The notes: a model not told the origin generated them from the letters alone. A DNA stretch of 64,000 nucleotides from Pseudomonas sp. 14P_8.1_Bac3 (GCF_025466085.1 NZ_JANLOD010000018.1:124001-188000), one strand, 5' to 3'; counted from the stretch's first letter, positions 1-9,278 are shown. Program-made: numbers and translations.

Positions 1-995
1 GCTGGGCGACTCGATATGCGTCGTGGGTCGGCCTGGTGGGCATCCTTGGCACTGTGCAGGACGCGGCGGCCGGCGATTACGAAGGCACCCCCCAAGTGGC
101 CGAATTCGTCGGTGAAATGACCCGCGACTACGGCTTTGCCGGTGAACAGCTGATGGGCGTGTTCCGCGAAGCCGAGCGCAAGCAGACGATCCTGGACGCG
201 ATCTCCAAGCCCGCCGAGCGGGTCAAGCAGTGGAATGAATATCGCCCGATGTTCATCACCGACGCGCGCATCGCCCGCGGTGTGGATTTCTGGCGGCAGC
301 ACGAGGCGGTCCTGGCCCGTGCCGAGCAGGAATATGGCGTGCCGGCCCAGGTGATTGTCTCGATCATCGGGGTTGAGACCTTTTTCGGCCGTAATACTGG
401 CAATTACCGGGTCATCGACGCCTTGTCGACCCTCGGTTTCGACTATCCTCCCCGTGCCGAATTCTTTCGCAAGGAATTGCGTGAATTTCTGTTGCTGGCC
501 CGCGAAGAGCAGGTCGATCCCCTGACCCTAAAAGGCTCCTACGCCGGGGCCATGGGCTTGCCGCAGTTCATGCCGAGCAGCTTCCGCGCCTATGCGGTGG
601 ATTTCGATGGTGATGGCCACATTAATATCTGGACCAACCCGGACGACGCCATCGGCAGTGTTGCCAGTTATTTCAAGCGTCACGGCTGGATCGCTGGTGA
701 ACCGGTCGTCAGCCGGGCCGATGTGCGCGGTGATCAGGTCGACGAAGGTTTGACCACCGGCATCGAACCGACTAAAACCGTCGGGGAGTTGCGGGCTCTG
801 GGGTGGTCAAGTCATGATGCGCTGCGCGATGATATGCCGGTCACGGCATTTCGCCTGGAAGGTGACAATGGCCCCGAATACTGGATGGGCCTGACCAATT
901 TTTACGCAATTACGCGTTATAACCGCAGCGTGATGTACGCCATGGCCGTACATCAACTGTCTGAACAGCTGGTCCAAGCACGGGGCGTCAAGTAA
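1..995 (+). CDS. sltB1: Lytic murein transglycosylase B, 5'-truncated by window edge
   Basis: The reading frame is open from base 3, so the start codon lies before the window; residues before the in-frame GTG at 36 (WATRYASWVGLVG) look like the signal segment. The family (GH103, MltB-like) cleaves the MurNAc-GlcNAc bond in the periplasm and leaves 1,6-anhydro ends. The catalytic Glu is in IIGVETFFGRNTG, followed by the family motifs GAMGLPQFMPSS and AVDFDGDGHINIW. The stop overlaps the rlpA start (TAATG), so the two are probably translationally coupled; rlpA also encodes a transglycosylase. The position upstream of rlpA and dacA matches SltB1 (PA4001) of P. aeruginosa, from memory. Confidence 0.93.
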   Translation, partial: WATRYASWVGLVGILGTVQDAAAGDYEGTPQVAEFVGEMTRDYGFAGEQLMGVFREAERKQTILDAISKPAERVKQWNEYRPMFITDARIARGVDFWRQHEAVLARAEQEYGVPAQVIVSIIGVETFFGRNTGNYRVIDALSTLGFDYPPRAEFFRKELREFLLLAREEQVDPLTLKGSYAGAMGLPQFMPSSFRAYAVDFDGDGHINIWTNPDDAIGSVASYFKRHGWIAGEPVVSRADVRGDQVDEGLTTGIEPTKTVGELRALGWSSHDALRDDMPVTAFRLEGDNGPEYWMGLTNFYAITRYNRSVMYAMAVHQLSEQLVQARGVK

Positions 996-2008
996 TGCGG
1001 GCATTGCCTATGAATAAACCCCTGAAGCTGATGGCATTCGCCGCGTTGGCGGTGCTGGTCGCCAGTTGTTCGACCAGCCGCTCGCCGACCCAGAAATCTT
1101 CTTCCACCGCCGTGCGTTCCGCGCCGGGGCTGGACATCAACCGCGCCCACAAAGATGGCGCGCCGTGGTGGGATGTCGACGTATCCCGCATCCCCGACGC
1201 GACACCGACCCTGCACTCCGGTCCTTACAAGGCCAACCCTTACACGGTGCTGGGCAAGACCTACTTCCCGTTGCAGGACTCCAAGGCCTATGTTGCCTCG
1301 GGCACGGCGTCCTGGTACGGCACCAAGTTCCACGGCCAGAACACCGCCAATGGCGAGGTGTATGACCTGTATGGCATGAGTGCCGCCCACAAGACTTTGC
1401 CACTGCCAAGTTACGTTCGGGTGACCAACCTGGACAATAACAAGAGCGTGATCCTGCGGGTCAACGACCGTGGCCCGTTCTACTCGGACCGCATCATCGA
1501 TCTGTCCTACGCCGCGGCGAAAAAACTCGGTTACGCCGAGATCGGCACGGCGCGAGTCAAGGTCGAAGGCATCGATCCGCAGCAATGGTGGGCCGCCAAA
1601 GGCCGTCCGGCGCCTTTGATGCTCAACGAGCCGCAAGTAGCGCAAAATACTGCGCCGACGATTACCGCGTCCGCCGGCACCGTCGAACAATGGACTCCAC
1701 CGCCGCAGCAACACGCTGCAGCGGTGGTGCCCGTGCAGATCGATGCAAAAAAAAACGCTTCTGTACCAGCGTCTGGCCAGTATCTGCAGGTGGGCGCGTT
1801 CGCCAACCCGGACGCTGCAGAACTCCTGAGATCGAAGTTGAGCGGGATGGTGAGCGCTCCGGTGTTCATCAGCTCGATCGTGCGCAATCAACAGACACTG
1901 CATCGGGTGCGCCTGGGGCCGATCGGCTCGCCGGGTGAGATCCAGCAGGTGCAGAACAGCGTGCGCACGGCCAATCTCGGTTCGCCGAGCGTGGTCACCG
2001 CCGAGTAA
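995..2008 (+). CDS. rlpA: Septal ring lytic transglycosylase RlpA lipoprotein
   Basis: A 337-residue lipoprotein. The signal peptide ends in the lipobox VASC (Cys25). A double-psi beta-barrel domain at about 105-190 contains ASWYGTKFHG and RVNDRGPF, with the Asp of the family active site. A linker rich in Pro and Gln leads to a C-terminal SPOR domain (about 262-337; QYLQVGAFANPDAA) that binds denuded septal glycan. P. aeruginosa RlpA cuts peptide-free glycan strands during daughter-cell separation. The ATG at 995 overlaps the stop of the upstream transglycosylase; a second in-frame ATG at 1010 (MNKPLKL) is an equally plausible start and leaves a more typical signal peptide. Confidence 0.95.
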   Translation: MRALPMNKPLKLMAFAALAVLVASCSTSRSPTQKSSSTAVRSAPGLDINRAHKDGAPWWDVDVSRIPDATPTLHSGPYKANPYTVLGKTYFPLQDSKAYVASGTASWYGTKFHGQNTANGEVYDLYGMSAAHKTLPLPSYVRVTNLDNNKSVILRVNDRGPFYSDRIIDLSYAAAKKLGYAEIGTARVKVEGIDPQQWWAAKGRPAPLMLNEPQVAQNTAPTITASAGTVEQWTPPPQQHAAAVVPVQIDAKKNASVPASGQYLQVGAFANPDAAELLRSKLSGMVSAPVFISSIVRNQQTLHRVRLGPIGSPGEIQQVQNSVRTANLGSPSVVTAE

Positions 2009-2190
2009 TACGTAGTACTTGATTGACGGTTCGCTTGCGGTTTTGGGGGGTGAACCTGGTTGTTGGCTCGCTGAAGAACAAAAGCCCGGCAAGGGTTCTG
2101 AGTGAACGACTGAACACGCGACAGCCCGTTAGAAAGCTGTCTGATTAGTTTTGCCTTCGGGCAGTTTCCATTAGCGATTTCGAGAGACGG

Positions 2191-3348
2191 ATGAACATCA
2201 CCACCTTTGCCAAACGCCTGTGCCTTCTAGTCCCGCTGCTCCTCTCGCCAGCCGCGTTCGCGGTCGAGATGATGCCTTCGCCGCCACAACTGGCCGCCAA
2301 AGCCTATGTGCTCATGGATGCCAGCAGCGGCAACGTACTGGTCGAGAACAACGGTGACCAGCGTCTGCCGCCTGCCAGCCTGACCAAGCTGATGACCGCG
2401 TACATCGCGACCCTGGAAATCCGTCGTGGCCAGATCGGCGAAAACGATCCGGTGACCGTCAGCGAAAACGCCTGGCGCACCGGCGGTTCGCGGATGTTCA
2501 TCAAGGTCGGCTCGCAAGTGACGGTCAGCGACCTGCTGCACGGCATCATCATCCAGTCGGGCAACGACGCCAGCGTGGCGCTCTCCGAGCACATCGCCGG
2601 CAGCGAAGACGCGTTCGCCGACATGATGAACAAAACCGTCGCCGACCTGGGCATGACCAACAGCCACTTCATGAACCCGACCGGTCTGCCGAACCCCGAG
2701 CACTACTCGTCGGCTCACGACATGGCCGTGCTGGCTCGCGCGATCATCCACGAAGACCCGGCTCACTACGCGATCTACTCGCAGAAAGAGTTCTTCTGGA
2801 ACGGCATCAAGCAACCTAACCGCAACCTGCTGCTGTGGCGCGACAAGACCGTCGACGGTCTGAAAACCGGCCACACCGACGAAGCCGGCTACTGCATGGT
2901 GTCTTCGGCTGTTCGTGACGGCATGCGCCTGATCGCCGTGGTGTTCGGCACCAGCAGCGAAGTGGCACGTGCCGCTGAAACCCAGAAACTGCTGACCTAC
3001 GGCTTCCGTTTCTTCGAAACCCAGACCTTCTATCAGAAAGGCACCGAGCTGGCCCAGGCCCCTGTCTGGAAAGGCGCGACCAACCAGGTCAAGGCCGGCC
3101 TGGCGGAAGACCTGACCATGACCCTGCCAAAAGGCCAGCTGAAGAAGCTCGCCGCCAGCATGACCATGAACCCGCAGCTGGTTGCGCCAATCGCCAAGGG
3201 CGACGTGATCGGCAAGGTCGAAGTGAAACTGGACGACAAGGTGGTGCACAGCGCCGACCTGATCGCTCTGGACGCGGTCGACGAGGGTGGTATCTTCCGT
3301 CGCATGTGGGATAGCATCCGTCTATTCTTCTACGGCTTGTTCAACTGA
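2191..3348 (+). CDS. dacA: D-alanyl-D-alanine carboxypeptidase (PBP5/6 type)
   Basis: Low-molecular-mass penicillin-binding protein of 385 residues that removes the terminal D-Ala from pentapeptides in the periplasm. All three catalytic motifs are present: SLTK (Ser63-Lys66), SGN (123-125) and KTG (225-227). A signal peptide ends near AAFA at 24. The C-terminal beta domain is followed by the amphipathic anchor RRMWDSIRLFFYGLF, which tethers this class to the inner membrane. It follows rlpA after a 182-bp gap, so it may have its own promoter. Called dacC in P. aeruginosa. Confidence 0.96.
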   Translation: MNITTFAKRLCLLVPLLLSPAAFAVEMMPSPPQLAAKAYVLMDASSGNVLVENNGDQRLPPASLTKLMTAYIATLEIRRGQIGENDPVTVSENAWRTGGSRMFIKVGSQVTVSDLLHGIIIQSGNDASVALSEHIAGSEDAFADMMNKTVADLGMTNSHFMNPTGLPNPEHYSSAHDMAVLARAIIHEDPAHYAIYSQKEFFWNGIKQPNRNLLLWRDKTVDGLKTGHTDEAGYCMVSSAVRDGMRLIAVVFGTSSEVARAAETQKLLTYGFRFFETQTFYQKGTELAQAPVWKGATNQVKAGLAEDLTMTLPKGQLKKLAASMTMNPQLVAPIAKGDVIGKVEVKLDDKVVHSADLIALDAVDEGGIFRRMWDSIRLFFYGLFN

Positions 3349-3363
3349 ATCAGTGTGGACCCG

Positions 3364-3396
3364 CATGGCCCCGCCCCGATCCGGAGCGGGGCCATG
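3364..3396 (+). terminator. Perfect 11-bp hairpin between dacA and ybeD
   Basis: CATGGCCCCGC (3364-3374) pairs perfectly with GCGGGGCCATG (3386-3396) around an 11-base loop. Only a weak T-rich tail follows, so it may be a partial terminator or an mRNA-stabilising structure for dacA rather than a full stop. Confidence 0.5.
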
Positions 3397-3428
3397 TCCG
3401 TTGCCACGGCTTACGAGGCCGTTACGCC

Positions 3429-3704
3429 ATGACAGACACCGAAGTAAAGGCGCCAAAGATCGAATTCCCTGCCAATGATTATCCGATCAAAGTGATCGGC
3501 GACACCATTGTGGACATCAAGCAAAAGATCATAGATATCGTCAAGAAACACGCGACGATCAACGATGAAAAAGTGGATGAACGCCAGAGCAGCAACGGCA
3601 AGTACACCACGATCCAGTTGCACATCATCGCCACCGGTCAGGATCAGCTGTACGACATCAACAGCGAATTGCGGGCTACCGGTTTCGTGCACATGGTGCT
3701 GTGA
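3429..3704 (+). CDS. ybeD: YbeD-like DUF493 protein
   Basis: A 91-residue protein of the YbeD/DUF493 family, a small ferredoxin-like alpha-beta fold related to the ACT regulatory domain, of unproven function. The family is typically found beside lipB, as here. Recognisable segments are [14 protein letters not shown] near the N-terminus and [18 protein letters not shown] at the C-terminus. Its stop overlaps the lipB start by one base (TGATG), which suggests coupling with lipoate synthesis genes. Confidence 0.92.
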   Translation: MTDTEVKAPKIEFPANDYPIKVIGDTIVDIKQKIIDIVKKHATINDEKVDERQSSNGKYTTIQLHIIATGQDQLYDINSELRATGFVHMVL

Positions 3705-4351
3705 TGTCCGGCACGCTGGGCTTTCGTGAGCTCGGCCAGATGGCTTACGAGCCGGTCTGGCATGCCATGCAACGCTTCACCAACGAACGCGGCAGCGATG
3801 CCGCCGACGAGATCTGGCTGGTCGAGCACCCGCCGGTGTTTACCCAGGGTCAGGCCGGCAAGGCCGAGCACCTGTTGCTGCCGGGGGATATCCCGGTGGT
3901 GCAGGTCGATCGCGGTGGCCAGGTGACTTACCACGGCCCCGGCCAGTTGGTGGCCTACCTGCTGCTCGATGTCCGCAAGCTCGGTTTCGGCGTGCGTGAC
4001 CTGGTCACCCGCATGGAGCATTGCCTGATCGAGCTGCTGGCCAGCTACGGTGTCACCGCCGCGGCCAAGCCGGATGCGCCGGGTGTCTACGTCGACGGGG
4101 CGAAAATTGCCTCCCTGGGTCTGCGGATCCGCCATGGTTGTTCCTTTCATGGACTGGCCCTTAACGTGGACATGGACCTGGAACCGTTTCGACGGATTAA
4201 TCCCTGCGGCTACGCCGGGCTGGCGATGACCCAGCTGAGCGATCACGCAGGATCGATTGAATTTGCCGAGGTAAGTGCCCGGCTGCGCGCGCAGCTCGTC
4301 AAACACCTCGACTATGCTGAGCAGACGACCCTAACGGGCGGAATCGACTGA
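3704..4351 (+). CDS. lipB: Octanoyl-[ACP]:protein N-octanoyltransferase LipB
   Basis: Transfers octanoyl groups from acyl carrier protein to the lipoyl domains of 2-oxoacid dehydrogenases and the glycine cleavage system, the first step of lipoate synthesis. The 215 residues show [12 protein letters not shown], the Lys in [11 protein letters not shown], and the acyl-thioester Cys in [13 protein letters not shown] chose the ATG at 3704 (overlapping the ybeD TGA); a GTG at 3701 would add one residue. The gene is followed after one base by lipA. Confidence 0.95.
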   Translation: MSGTLGFRELGQMAYEPVWHAMQRFTNERGSDAADEIWLVEHPPVFTQGQAGKAEHLLLPGDIPVVQVDRGGQVTYHGPGQLVAYLLLDVRKLGFGVRDLVTRMEHCLIELLASYGVTAAAKPDAPGVYVDGAKIASLGLRIRHGCSFHGLALNVDMDLEPFRRINPCGYAGLAMTQLSDHAGSIEFAEVSARLRAQLVKHLDYAEQTTLTGGID

Positions 4352-4352
4352 T

Positions 4353-5375
4353 ATGACTACTGATGCAGTGCAAACCATGATCCCGACGCAGGATGTCACC
4401 GAGCGTCCGGCCCCGCGTGCCAAGGTTGAAGCCGGCGTAAAGCTGCGCGGCGCCGAGAAGGTTGCACGCATCCCGGTAAAGATCATCCCGACCACCGAAC
4501 TGCCGAAGAAACCCGACTGGATCCGCGTGCGCATCCCGGTTTCTCCGGAAGTCGACCGCATCAAGGCCCTGCTGCGCAAACACAAGCTGCACAGCGTGTG
4601 CGAAGAAGCGTCCTGCCCGAACCTGGGCGAGTGCTTCTCCGGCGGCACCGCGACGTTCATGATCATGGGCGACATCTGCACCCGTCGCTGCCCGTTCTGC
4701 GACGTGGGCCACGGTCGTCCGAAGCCACTGGACGTCAATGAGCCGGAAAGCCTGGCCATCGCCATCGCCGACCTGAAACTCAAATACGTGGTGATCACCT
4801 CGGTGGACCGCGACGACCTGCGTGACGGCGGTGCCCAGCACTTTGCCGACTGCATCCGCGAAATCCGCAAGCTGTCGCCGAACGTGCAGCTGGAAACCCT
4901 GGTCCCGGACTACCGTGGCCGCATGGACGTTGCACTGGAAATCACCGCCGCCGAGCCGCCAGACGTGTTCAACCACAACCTGGAAACCGTACCGCGCCTG
5001 TACAAAGCCGCGCGTCCGGGGTCGGATTACCAGTGGTCGCTGACGCTGCTGCAACGCTTCAAGCAGATGATGCCGCACATTCCGACCAAGTCCGGCCTGA
5101 TGCTGGGTCTGGGCGAGACCGACGAGGAAGTCATCGAAGTCATGAAGCGCATGCGTGAACATGACATCGACATGCTGACCCTGGGCCAATATCTGCAGCC
5201 GTCCCGCAGCCACTTGCCGGTGCAGCGCTTCGTGCACCCGGATACCTTCGCCTGGTTCGCCGAGGAAGGCTACAAGATGGGCTTCAAGAACGTCGCATCC
5301 GGCCCACTGGTACGTTCCTCGTACCACGCCGACGAGCAGGCGAAGCTGGTTAAAGCCGAGCTGATGTCGTCCTGA
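4353..5375 (+). CDS. lipA: Lipoyl synthase LipA
   Basis: Radical SAM enzyme that inserts two sulfur atoms into protein-bound octanoyl groups. It has 340 residues. The auxiliary [4Fe-4S] cluster motif is Cys83, Cys88 and Cys94 ([12 protein letters not shown]), and the radical SAM cluster motif is Cys109, Cys113 and Cys116 (CTRRCPFC). The C-terminal [12 protein letters not shown] carries the RSSYHA signature. It is the last gene of ybeD-lipB-lipA and is followed by a strong intrinsic terminator. Confidence 0.97.
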   Translation: MTTDAVQTMIPTQDVTERPAPRAKVEAGVKLRGAEKVARIPVKIIPTTELPKKPDWIRVRIPVSPEVDRIKALLRKHKLHSVCEEASCPNLGECFSGGTATFMIMGDICTRRCPFCDVGHGRPKPLDVNEPESLAIAIADLKLKYVVITSVDRDDLRDGGAQHFADCIREIRKLSPNVQLETLVPDYRGRMDVALEITAAEPPDVFNHNLETVPRLYKAARPGSDYQWSLTLLQRFKQMMPHIPTKSGLMLGLGETDEEVIEVMKRMREHDIDMLTLGQYLQPSRSHLPVQRFVHPDTFAWFAEEGYKMGFKNVASGPLVRSSYHADEQAKLVKAELMSS

Positions 5376-5385
5376 CCCAAAGAAT

Positions 5386-5421
5386 GCCCGCGAGGCTGTC
5401 CGGCCTCGCGGGCTTTTTTTT
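5386..5421 (+). terminator. Intrinsic terminator after lipA
   Basis: GCCCGCGAGG (5386-5395) and CCTCGCGGGC (5404-5413) form a perfect 10-bp stem with an 8-base loop, followed immediately by eight T residues. It lies 10 bases after the lipA stop, with no gene on the other strand. Confidence 0.95.
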
Positions 5422-5525
5422 GCCTGGAGGTTGGCTTTGCGCAACCGGCAGGCGACTGAACCTCTTCTGTTTGTCCCCGTTCCTGACTACTGTGTGCTGA
5501 AGCTTTTGCGCAGGGAGATCCATGG

Positions 5526-6476
5526 ATGACCGTTCGACCGACCCATACACTGTTGCCTCATGCCCCGGTTCCCGCGTTGCCCGCGGAAGGCGTGATCGGT
5601 GTCATAGCGCCCGCTGGCCCGGCGGCACTGGATACCGATAAAGCCGTCGCCTGGATGCGCGCCCGCGGCTATTCGCTAAAAATCTTTCCCGGCGTCTACG
5701 AGCAGGACGGTTACCTGGCCGGCAGCGACGAGGTGCGGCTCAATGACCTGCACGGGGCGTTCGCCGATAGCGAGGTCGATGCAATCATTTGTCTTCGCGG
5801 CGGCTACGGCACGCCGCGTCTGCTGGATCGCATCGATTTCGAGTTGCTGCAAAACCATGCCAAGCCATTCATTGGCTACAGCGACATCACGGCGCTGCAC
5901 CTGGCGATCAGCCGTCATGCGGGATTCGTGACTTTTCATGGTCCGCTGCTTAACGCGGACCTGTTGGGCGACAAGCAGAGACCGACCGAGTCTTCGTTTT
6001 TCAACATGCTCAGGGGCCAGATGAAGGCGGGAAGTGTGCTGACGCACCCGGTGGCCTTTGCGTTGACCACCATCGAGCCAGGCATCGCTCACGGGCGCTT
6101 GCTGGGCGGCAATCTGTCGATGATCGCCGCGACCATGGGCACGCCTTATCAAATCGATGCCGAGGGCGTCATTCTGTTCATCGAGGACATCAACGAGCCG
6201 TTGTATCGCATTGACCGGTTGCTGACCCATCTGCGGCTTGCGGGAACGCTGGGCAAGTTGCGCGGTGTGATCGTGGGGGATGTGGCCGGGGTGGAGACGG
6301 TGGCCCTGGAACGTTTGCTCAAGCAGACTTTTGAACCGTTGCGGATACCCGTGCTGAGCGGGTGGCGCAGCGGGCATTGTGATCCGAACCTGACGTTGCC
6401 GATGGGAGCGTTGGTGAGGCTGGATGCGGGGGGCAGGGAGTTGGTGTTGGAACAGGATGTGGTGTTCAGGCGATAG
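5526..6476 (+). CDS. ldcA: Muramoyltetrapeptide L,D-carboxypeptidase
   Basis: Serine peptidase of family S66 (316 residues) that removes the terminal D-Ala from the muropeptide tetrapeptide in the cytoplasm during cell-wall recycling. The nucleophile is Ser119 in FIGYSDITAL, and LRGGYGTPRLLD is the oxyanion-side motif. ILFIEDINEPLYRIDR carries the conserved Glu, and SGWRSGHCDPNLTLPMG the His. A GGGAG ribosome site precedes the ATG at 5526; a closer ATG at 5522 is out of frame. It stands alone between the lipA terminator and a REPIN. Confidence 0.94.
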   Translation: MTVRPTHTLLPHAPVPALPAEGVIGVIAPAGPAALDTDKAVAWMRARGYSLKIFPGVYEQDGYLAGSDEVRLNDLHGAFADSEVDAIICLRGGYGTPRLLDRIDFELLQNHAKPFIGYSDITALHLAISRHAGFVTFHGPLLNADLLGDKQRPTESSFFNMLRGQMKAGSVLTHPVAFALTTIEPGIAHGRLLGGNLSMIAATMGTPYQIDAEGVILFIEDINEPLYRIDRLLTHLRLAGTLGKLRGVIVGDVAGVETVALERLLKQTFEPLRIPVLSGWRSGHCDPNLTLPMGALVRLDAGGRELVLEQDVVFRR

Positions 6477-6499
6477 AAAGTTGTCGCCTGAAAGTCAGT

Positions 6500-6581
6500 C
6501 TTCGCGAGCAAGCCCGCTCCCACAATGGCCGGGTTCTCTCATGAGAATACGGTCATTGTGGGAGCGGGCTTGCTCGCGAAG
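6500..6581. repeat. REPIN (inverted REP pair), GGGCTTGC type
   Basis: The left arm beginning CTTCGCGAGCAAGCCCGCTC and its near-perfect reverse complement flank a spacer containing TTCTCTCATGAGAAT. It sits between the convergent genes ldcA and sltB3 and could form a long hairpin in either transcript. Confidence 0.9.
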
Positions 6582-6584
6582 CTT

Positions 6585-7907
6585 TTAGCGGTTACGCAAC
6601 CCTTCAAGCAGCTTGTGCGTCGGATACCCATCCGCCGGCCAGCCAAACGACTGCTGGGCGCTGCGGATCGCTTTGCGGGTGTTGGCGCCGATGATGCCGT
6701 CGGCGGTGCCCGCGTCGTATTGCCGGGCGCTCAGCAGATTTTGCAGCTCGATGCGCTCGGAGCGGCTCAGCGGCAAATCATCCTTCGGCCAGTTGCCACT
6801 GATCAAACCTGCGCCGTTGAAGCGCTCGGATAGCAGGCTGACGGCGAGGGCGTAGGACGACGAGTTGTTGTATTTGAGGATCGCGCGGAAGTTGTCGAGC
6901 ACCAGGAACGCCGGACCGCGATAGCCTGCCGGCAGCAGCAGCGCCGCCGACAGGTGCTCGGAGCCCGCTGGAACCTGTGCGCCATTCGGCAGGCTCACGC
7001 CCAATTGCTGCCACTCGGCGACGCTCTTGCGAATCGTGCCGTCGGCCAACACGTAGTTGAAGCTGCCCGGCAACTGCACTTCAAAGCCCCACGGCTGGCC
7101 TCTCTGCCAGCCAGAACTTTGCAGGTAGTGCGCAGTCGAGGCCAGGGCGTCGGCGGCGCTGCCCCAGATGTCGCGGCGGCCGTCACCGTCGAAGTCCACG
7201 GCATGGGTGTTGTAGGTGGTCGGGATGAACTGGGTCTGGCCCATGGCGCCGGCCCAGGAACCGAGCATCTTCTCCGGCTCGATGTCGCCCTGTTGCAGGA
7301 TCTGCAGGGCGGCGATCAGTTGCGCATGGGCAAAGCCAGGACGCCGGCCTTCGTAGGCCAGGGTCGCCAGGGAGTTGATCACCGACTTGCTGCCCTGGAA
7401 CTGCCCGAAGTTACTCTCCATGCCCCACACCGCGACCAGCGCCTGACGATCGACGCCGTAGCGCTGTTCGATGCTCTGCAGGATGTCCGCGTACTGGCTG
7501 ATCAGCGCCTGACCCTTACGCACGCGCAGCGGCGACAAGGCGCCGTCAAGGTATTCCCACACCGGGCGGGAAAATTCCGGCTGGCTGCGGTCGGCGCGGA
7601 TGACGCTGGCGTCCAGGCTGACATTGGCGAAGGCACGATCGAACAGGTCGGCGCGAATGCCGGCGGCCAGCGCCTCTTTGCGGAAACCCGCCTGCCATTC
7701 GGCGAAGGTCTGGGTAGGCTGGATATCGAGGTTGTCACCGCTCGGCACCACGGGCGGAATCACCGCGGGAGCTGAAGCAACGGGCAGCGTCTGAAGCGGT
7801 TGGGCGTCGGCAGCGGTAGGTTTTTCCGCGCAAGCGACAAGCAGAATGAGGCTGGAGGCAGCGATCAATTGGCGCAGATGCCAACGACGGGAAATACAAA
7901 AGGGCAT
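6585..7907 (-). CDS. sltB3: Lytic murein transglycosylase with peptidoglycan-binding domain
   Basis: Lipoprotein of the MltB-like (GH103) family, 440 residues from the chosen ATG. The signal peptide ends at LLVAC. The catalytic Glu is in VWGMESNFGQFQG, followed by GAMGQTQFIPTTY and AVDFDGDGRRDIWGS. The last 60 residues (LSRSERIELQNLL, GTADGIIGANTRKAIR) form a peptidoglycan-binding domain 1, absent from sltB1 above. Domain order and position match P. aeruginosa SltB3 (PA3992), from memory. An ATG at 7949 would add 14 residues before the signal peptide and is less likely. Neither start has a strong ribosome site. Confidence 0.9.
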   Translation of the reverse strand: MPFCISRRWHLRQLIAASSLILLVACAEKPTAADAQPLQTLPVASAPAVIPPVVPSGDNLDIQPTQTFAEWQAGFRKEALAAGIRADLFDRAFANVSLDASVIRADRSQPEFSRPVWEYLDGALSPLRVRKGQALISQYADILQSIEQRYGVDRQALVAVWGMESNFGQFQGSKSVINSLATLAYEGRRPGFAHAQLIAALQILQQGDIEPEKMLGSWAGAMGQTQFIPTTYNTHAVDFDGDGRRDIWGSAADALASTAHYLQSSGWQRGQPWGFEVQLPGSFNYVLADGTIRKSVAEWQQLGVSLPNGAQVPAGSEHLSAALLLPAGYRGPAFLVLDNFRAILKYNNSSSYALAVSLLSERFNGAGLISGNWPKDDLPLSRSERIELQNLLSARQYDAGTADGIIGANTRKAIRSAQQSFGWPADGYPTHKLLEGLRNR

Positions 7908-7969
7908 GCACGGGTCCAGGGAATACGAATCAGGTGCAGACCTTAACATGTTGAGCGGTGGCTTGCCTT

Positions 7970-8134
7970 TCAGGCCGCCAGAAAGTAAGAAGCCTCCCAG
8001 TTGTCAGACTGGAAGGCTTCGCGGCGGTAGCTGCCTTTGCCCTTGCCGGCGCGTTCCTGACGGCTGCGGAACAGTGGCTGGGCGACGATGGATTTGGCCT
8101 TGTTGTGGCCATTACGAGATGGCTTTTTGCTCAT
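7970..8134 (-). CDS. arfA: Alternative ribosome-rescue factor A (ArfA)
   Basis: A 54-codon gene whose product begins MSKKPSRNGHNKAKSIVAQP and then contains FRSRQERAGKGKGSYRR. That is the ArfA pattern: a short basic protein that enters ribosomes stalled on non-stop mRNA and recruits release factor 2 as backup to tmRNA. The last part of the reading frame contains a 10-bp hairpin (7992-8017), the hallmark of E. coli arfA, where cleavage or termination there makes the arfA mRNA itself non-stop. GAGAGA upstream of the ATG can serve as ribosome site. It lies between holA and sltB3 on the same strand. Confidence 0.88.
   Translation of the reverse strand: MSKKPSRNGHNKAKSIVAQPLFRSRQERAGKGKGSYRREAFQSDNWEASYFLAA
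7992..8017 (-). promoter_or_regulatory. Hairpin inside the arfA reading frame
   Basis: On the minus strand GCCTTCCAGT and ACTGGGAGGC form a 10-bp stem (one G-U pair) with a 6-base loop, 20 bases before the arfA stop and followed by TTCTTA. In E. coli an equivalent element is cut by RNase III or terminates transcription, so that ArfA is made in full only when tmRNA fails. The structure is seen here; the regulation is inferred from family knowledge. Confidence 0.75.
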
Positions 8135-8227
8135 GATCAGGTCTCTCGATTGAGTGGGGTTTTGCGGGGGGAAATAATCTGCCGAAGTTGCGGTTCTGTC
8201 CAGCCCCCTGTGGGAGCGTGTGTACCG

Positions 8228-9265
8228 TTATTCGGCCGGCAAGCCCAGCCGTTGACCGGCCATCAACAACGACAAGCGACTCAAGCTCATCCACGGCGAA
8301 CCTGCCGCCTGACCTTTGATCTGCGCGTCGATGCGCTGCGCTTCCAGCAACAACTGCGCCCAGCGTTGCGCCGAGTAACGTTGCAGGGCTTTGCTCATCA
8401 GCGGTTTGCGCTTGTCCCAGACCGGCGGCCGGGCAGAGCTGAAAGCCTTGTCCAGCGGCACACCCTGGCTGTATTGCAGCGACAGGTTGGCCAGCAGACG
8501 TAACTCACGGGCCAGCGCCCAGAGAATCACCGGTGGCTCGACGCCTTCACCGCGCAGCCCTTCGAGCATGCGCAGGGCGTGCGCGGCCTCACCATTGAGA
8601 ATCGCATCGGTCAGGCCGAAGACGTCGAAGCGGGCGCTGTCGGCCACGGCCGCCTGCACGGTCTCGACGGTGATCTGACCACCTTCGGCCATCAGCTTGA
8701 GCTTCTCGATTTCCTGAGCGGCGGCCAGCAGGTTGCCTTCGACGCGCGCGGCGATCAGTTCCACGGCGTCCTGGCTGGCGGAGAGCCCGGCCTGGGACAG
8801 GCGCTGGCGGATCCAGCTTGGCAGCTGGTTGGCATCCACCGGCCAGATTTGCACGAACTGAGTGTGCTGGCCTTCCACCAGGGCCTTGCCCCATTTGGTT
8901 TTCTGCGCGCTGCCGTCGAGTTTCGGCAGGCTGATCAGCAGCACCGTGTCTTCGGCCGGTCGCGAGCAGTATTCGATGAAGGCGGCTGCACCCTTGTCGC
9001 CGGGTTTGCCGGACGGCAGACGCAGTTCCAGGAGGCGCTTTTCAGCGAACAACGACATGCTTGCGCCAGCTTGCAGCAGCGTCCCCCAGTCGAAGCTGGC
9101 GTCGGCGGCGAACACTTGGCGTTCGTCGAAACCCTGCTGGCGGGCGGCGGCACGAATGGCGTCGGCGGCTTCCTGGCACAGCAGCGGGTCATCGCCACTG
9201 ATGACGTAGACCGGCGCGAGCGCACCTTGCAGGTGTTTGGCGAGTTGGGCGGGGGCGAGTTTCAT
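8228..9265 (-). CDS. holA: DNA polymerase III subunit delta
   Basis: The delta subunit (345 residues) of the clamp loader opens the beta sliding clamp. It has the AAA+-like fold without a functional P-loop, as expected: YVISGDDPLLCQEAADAIR at the N-terminus, SLPKLDGSAQKTKW in the middle, and a C-terminal collar domain (WALARELRLLANL). It follows lptE by 39 bases in the leuS-lptE-holA cluster, the common gammaproteobacterial order. Confident by overall family resemblance and context. Confidence 0.94.
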   Translation of the reverse strand: MKLAPAQLAKHLQGALAPVYVISGDDPLLCQEAADAIRAAARQQGFDERQVFAADASFDWGTLLQAGASMSLFAEKRLLELRLPSGKPGDKGAAAFIEYCSRPAEDTVLLISLPKLDGSAQKTKWGKALVEGQHTQFVQIWPVDANQLPSWIRQRLSQAGLSASQDAVELIAARVEGNLLAAAQEIEKLKLMAEGGQITVETVQAAVADSARFDVFGLTDAILNGEAAHALRMLEGLRGEGVEPPVILWALARELRLLANLSLQYSQGVPLDKAFSSARPPVWDKRKPLMSKALQRYSAQRWAQLLLEAQRIDAQIKGQAAGSPWMSLSRLSLLMAGQRLGLPAE

Positions 9266-9278
9266 AAGAGAGGCCGAA

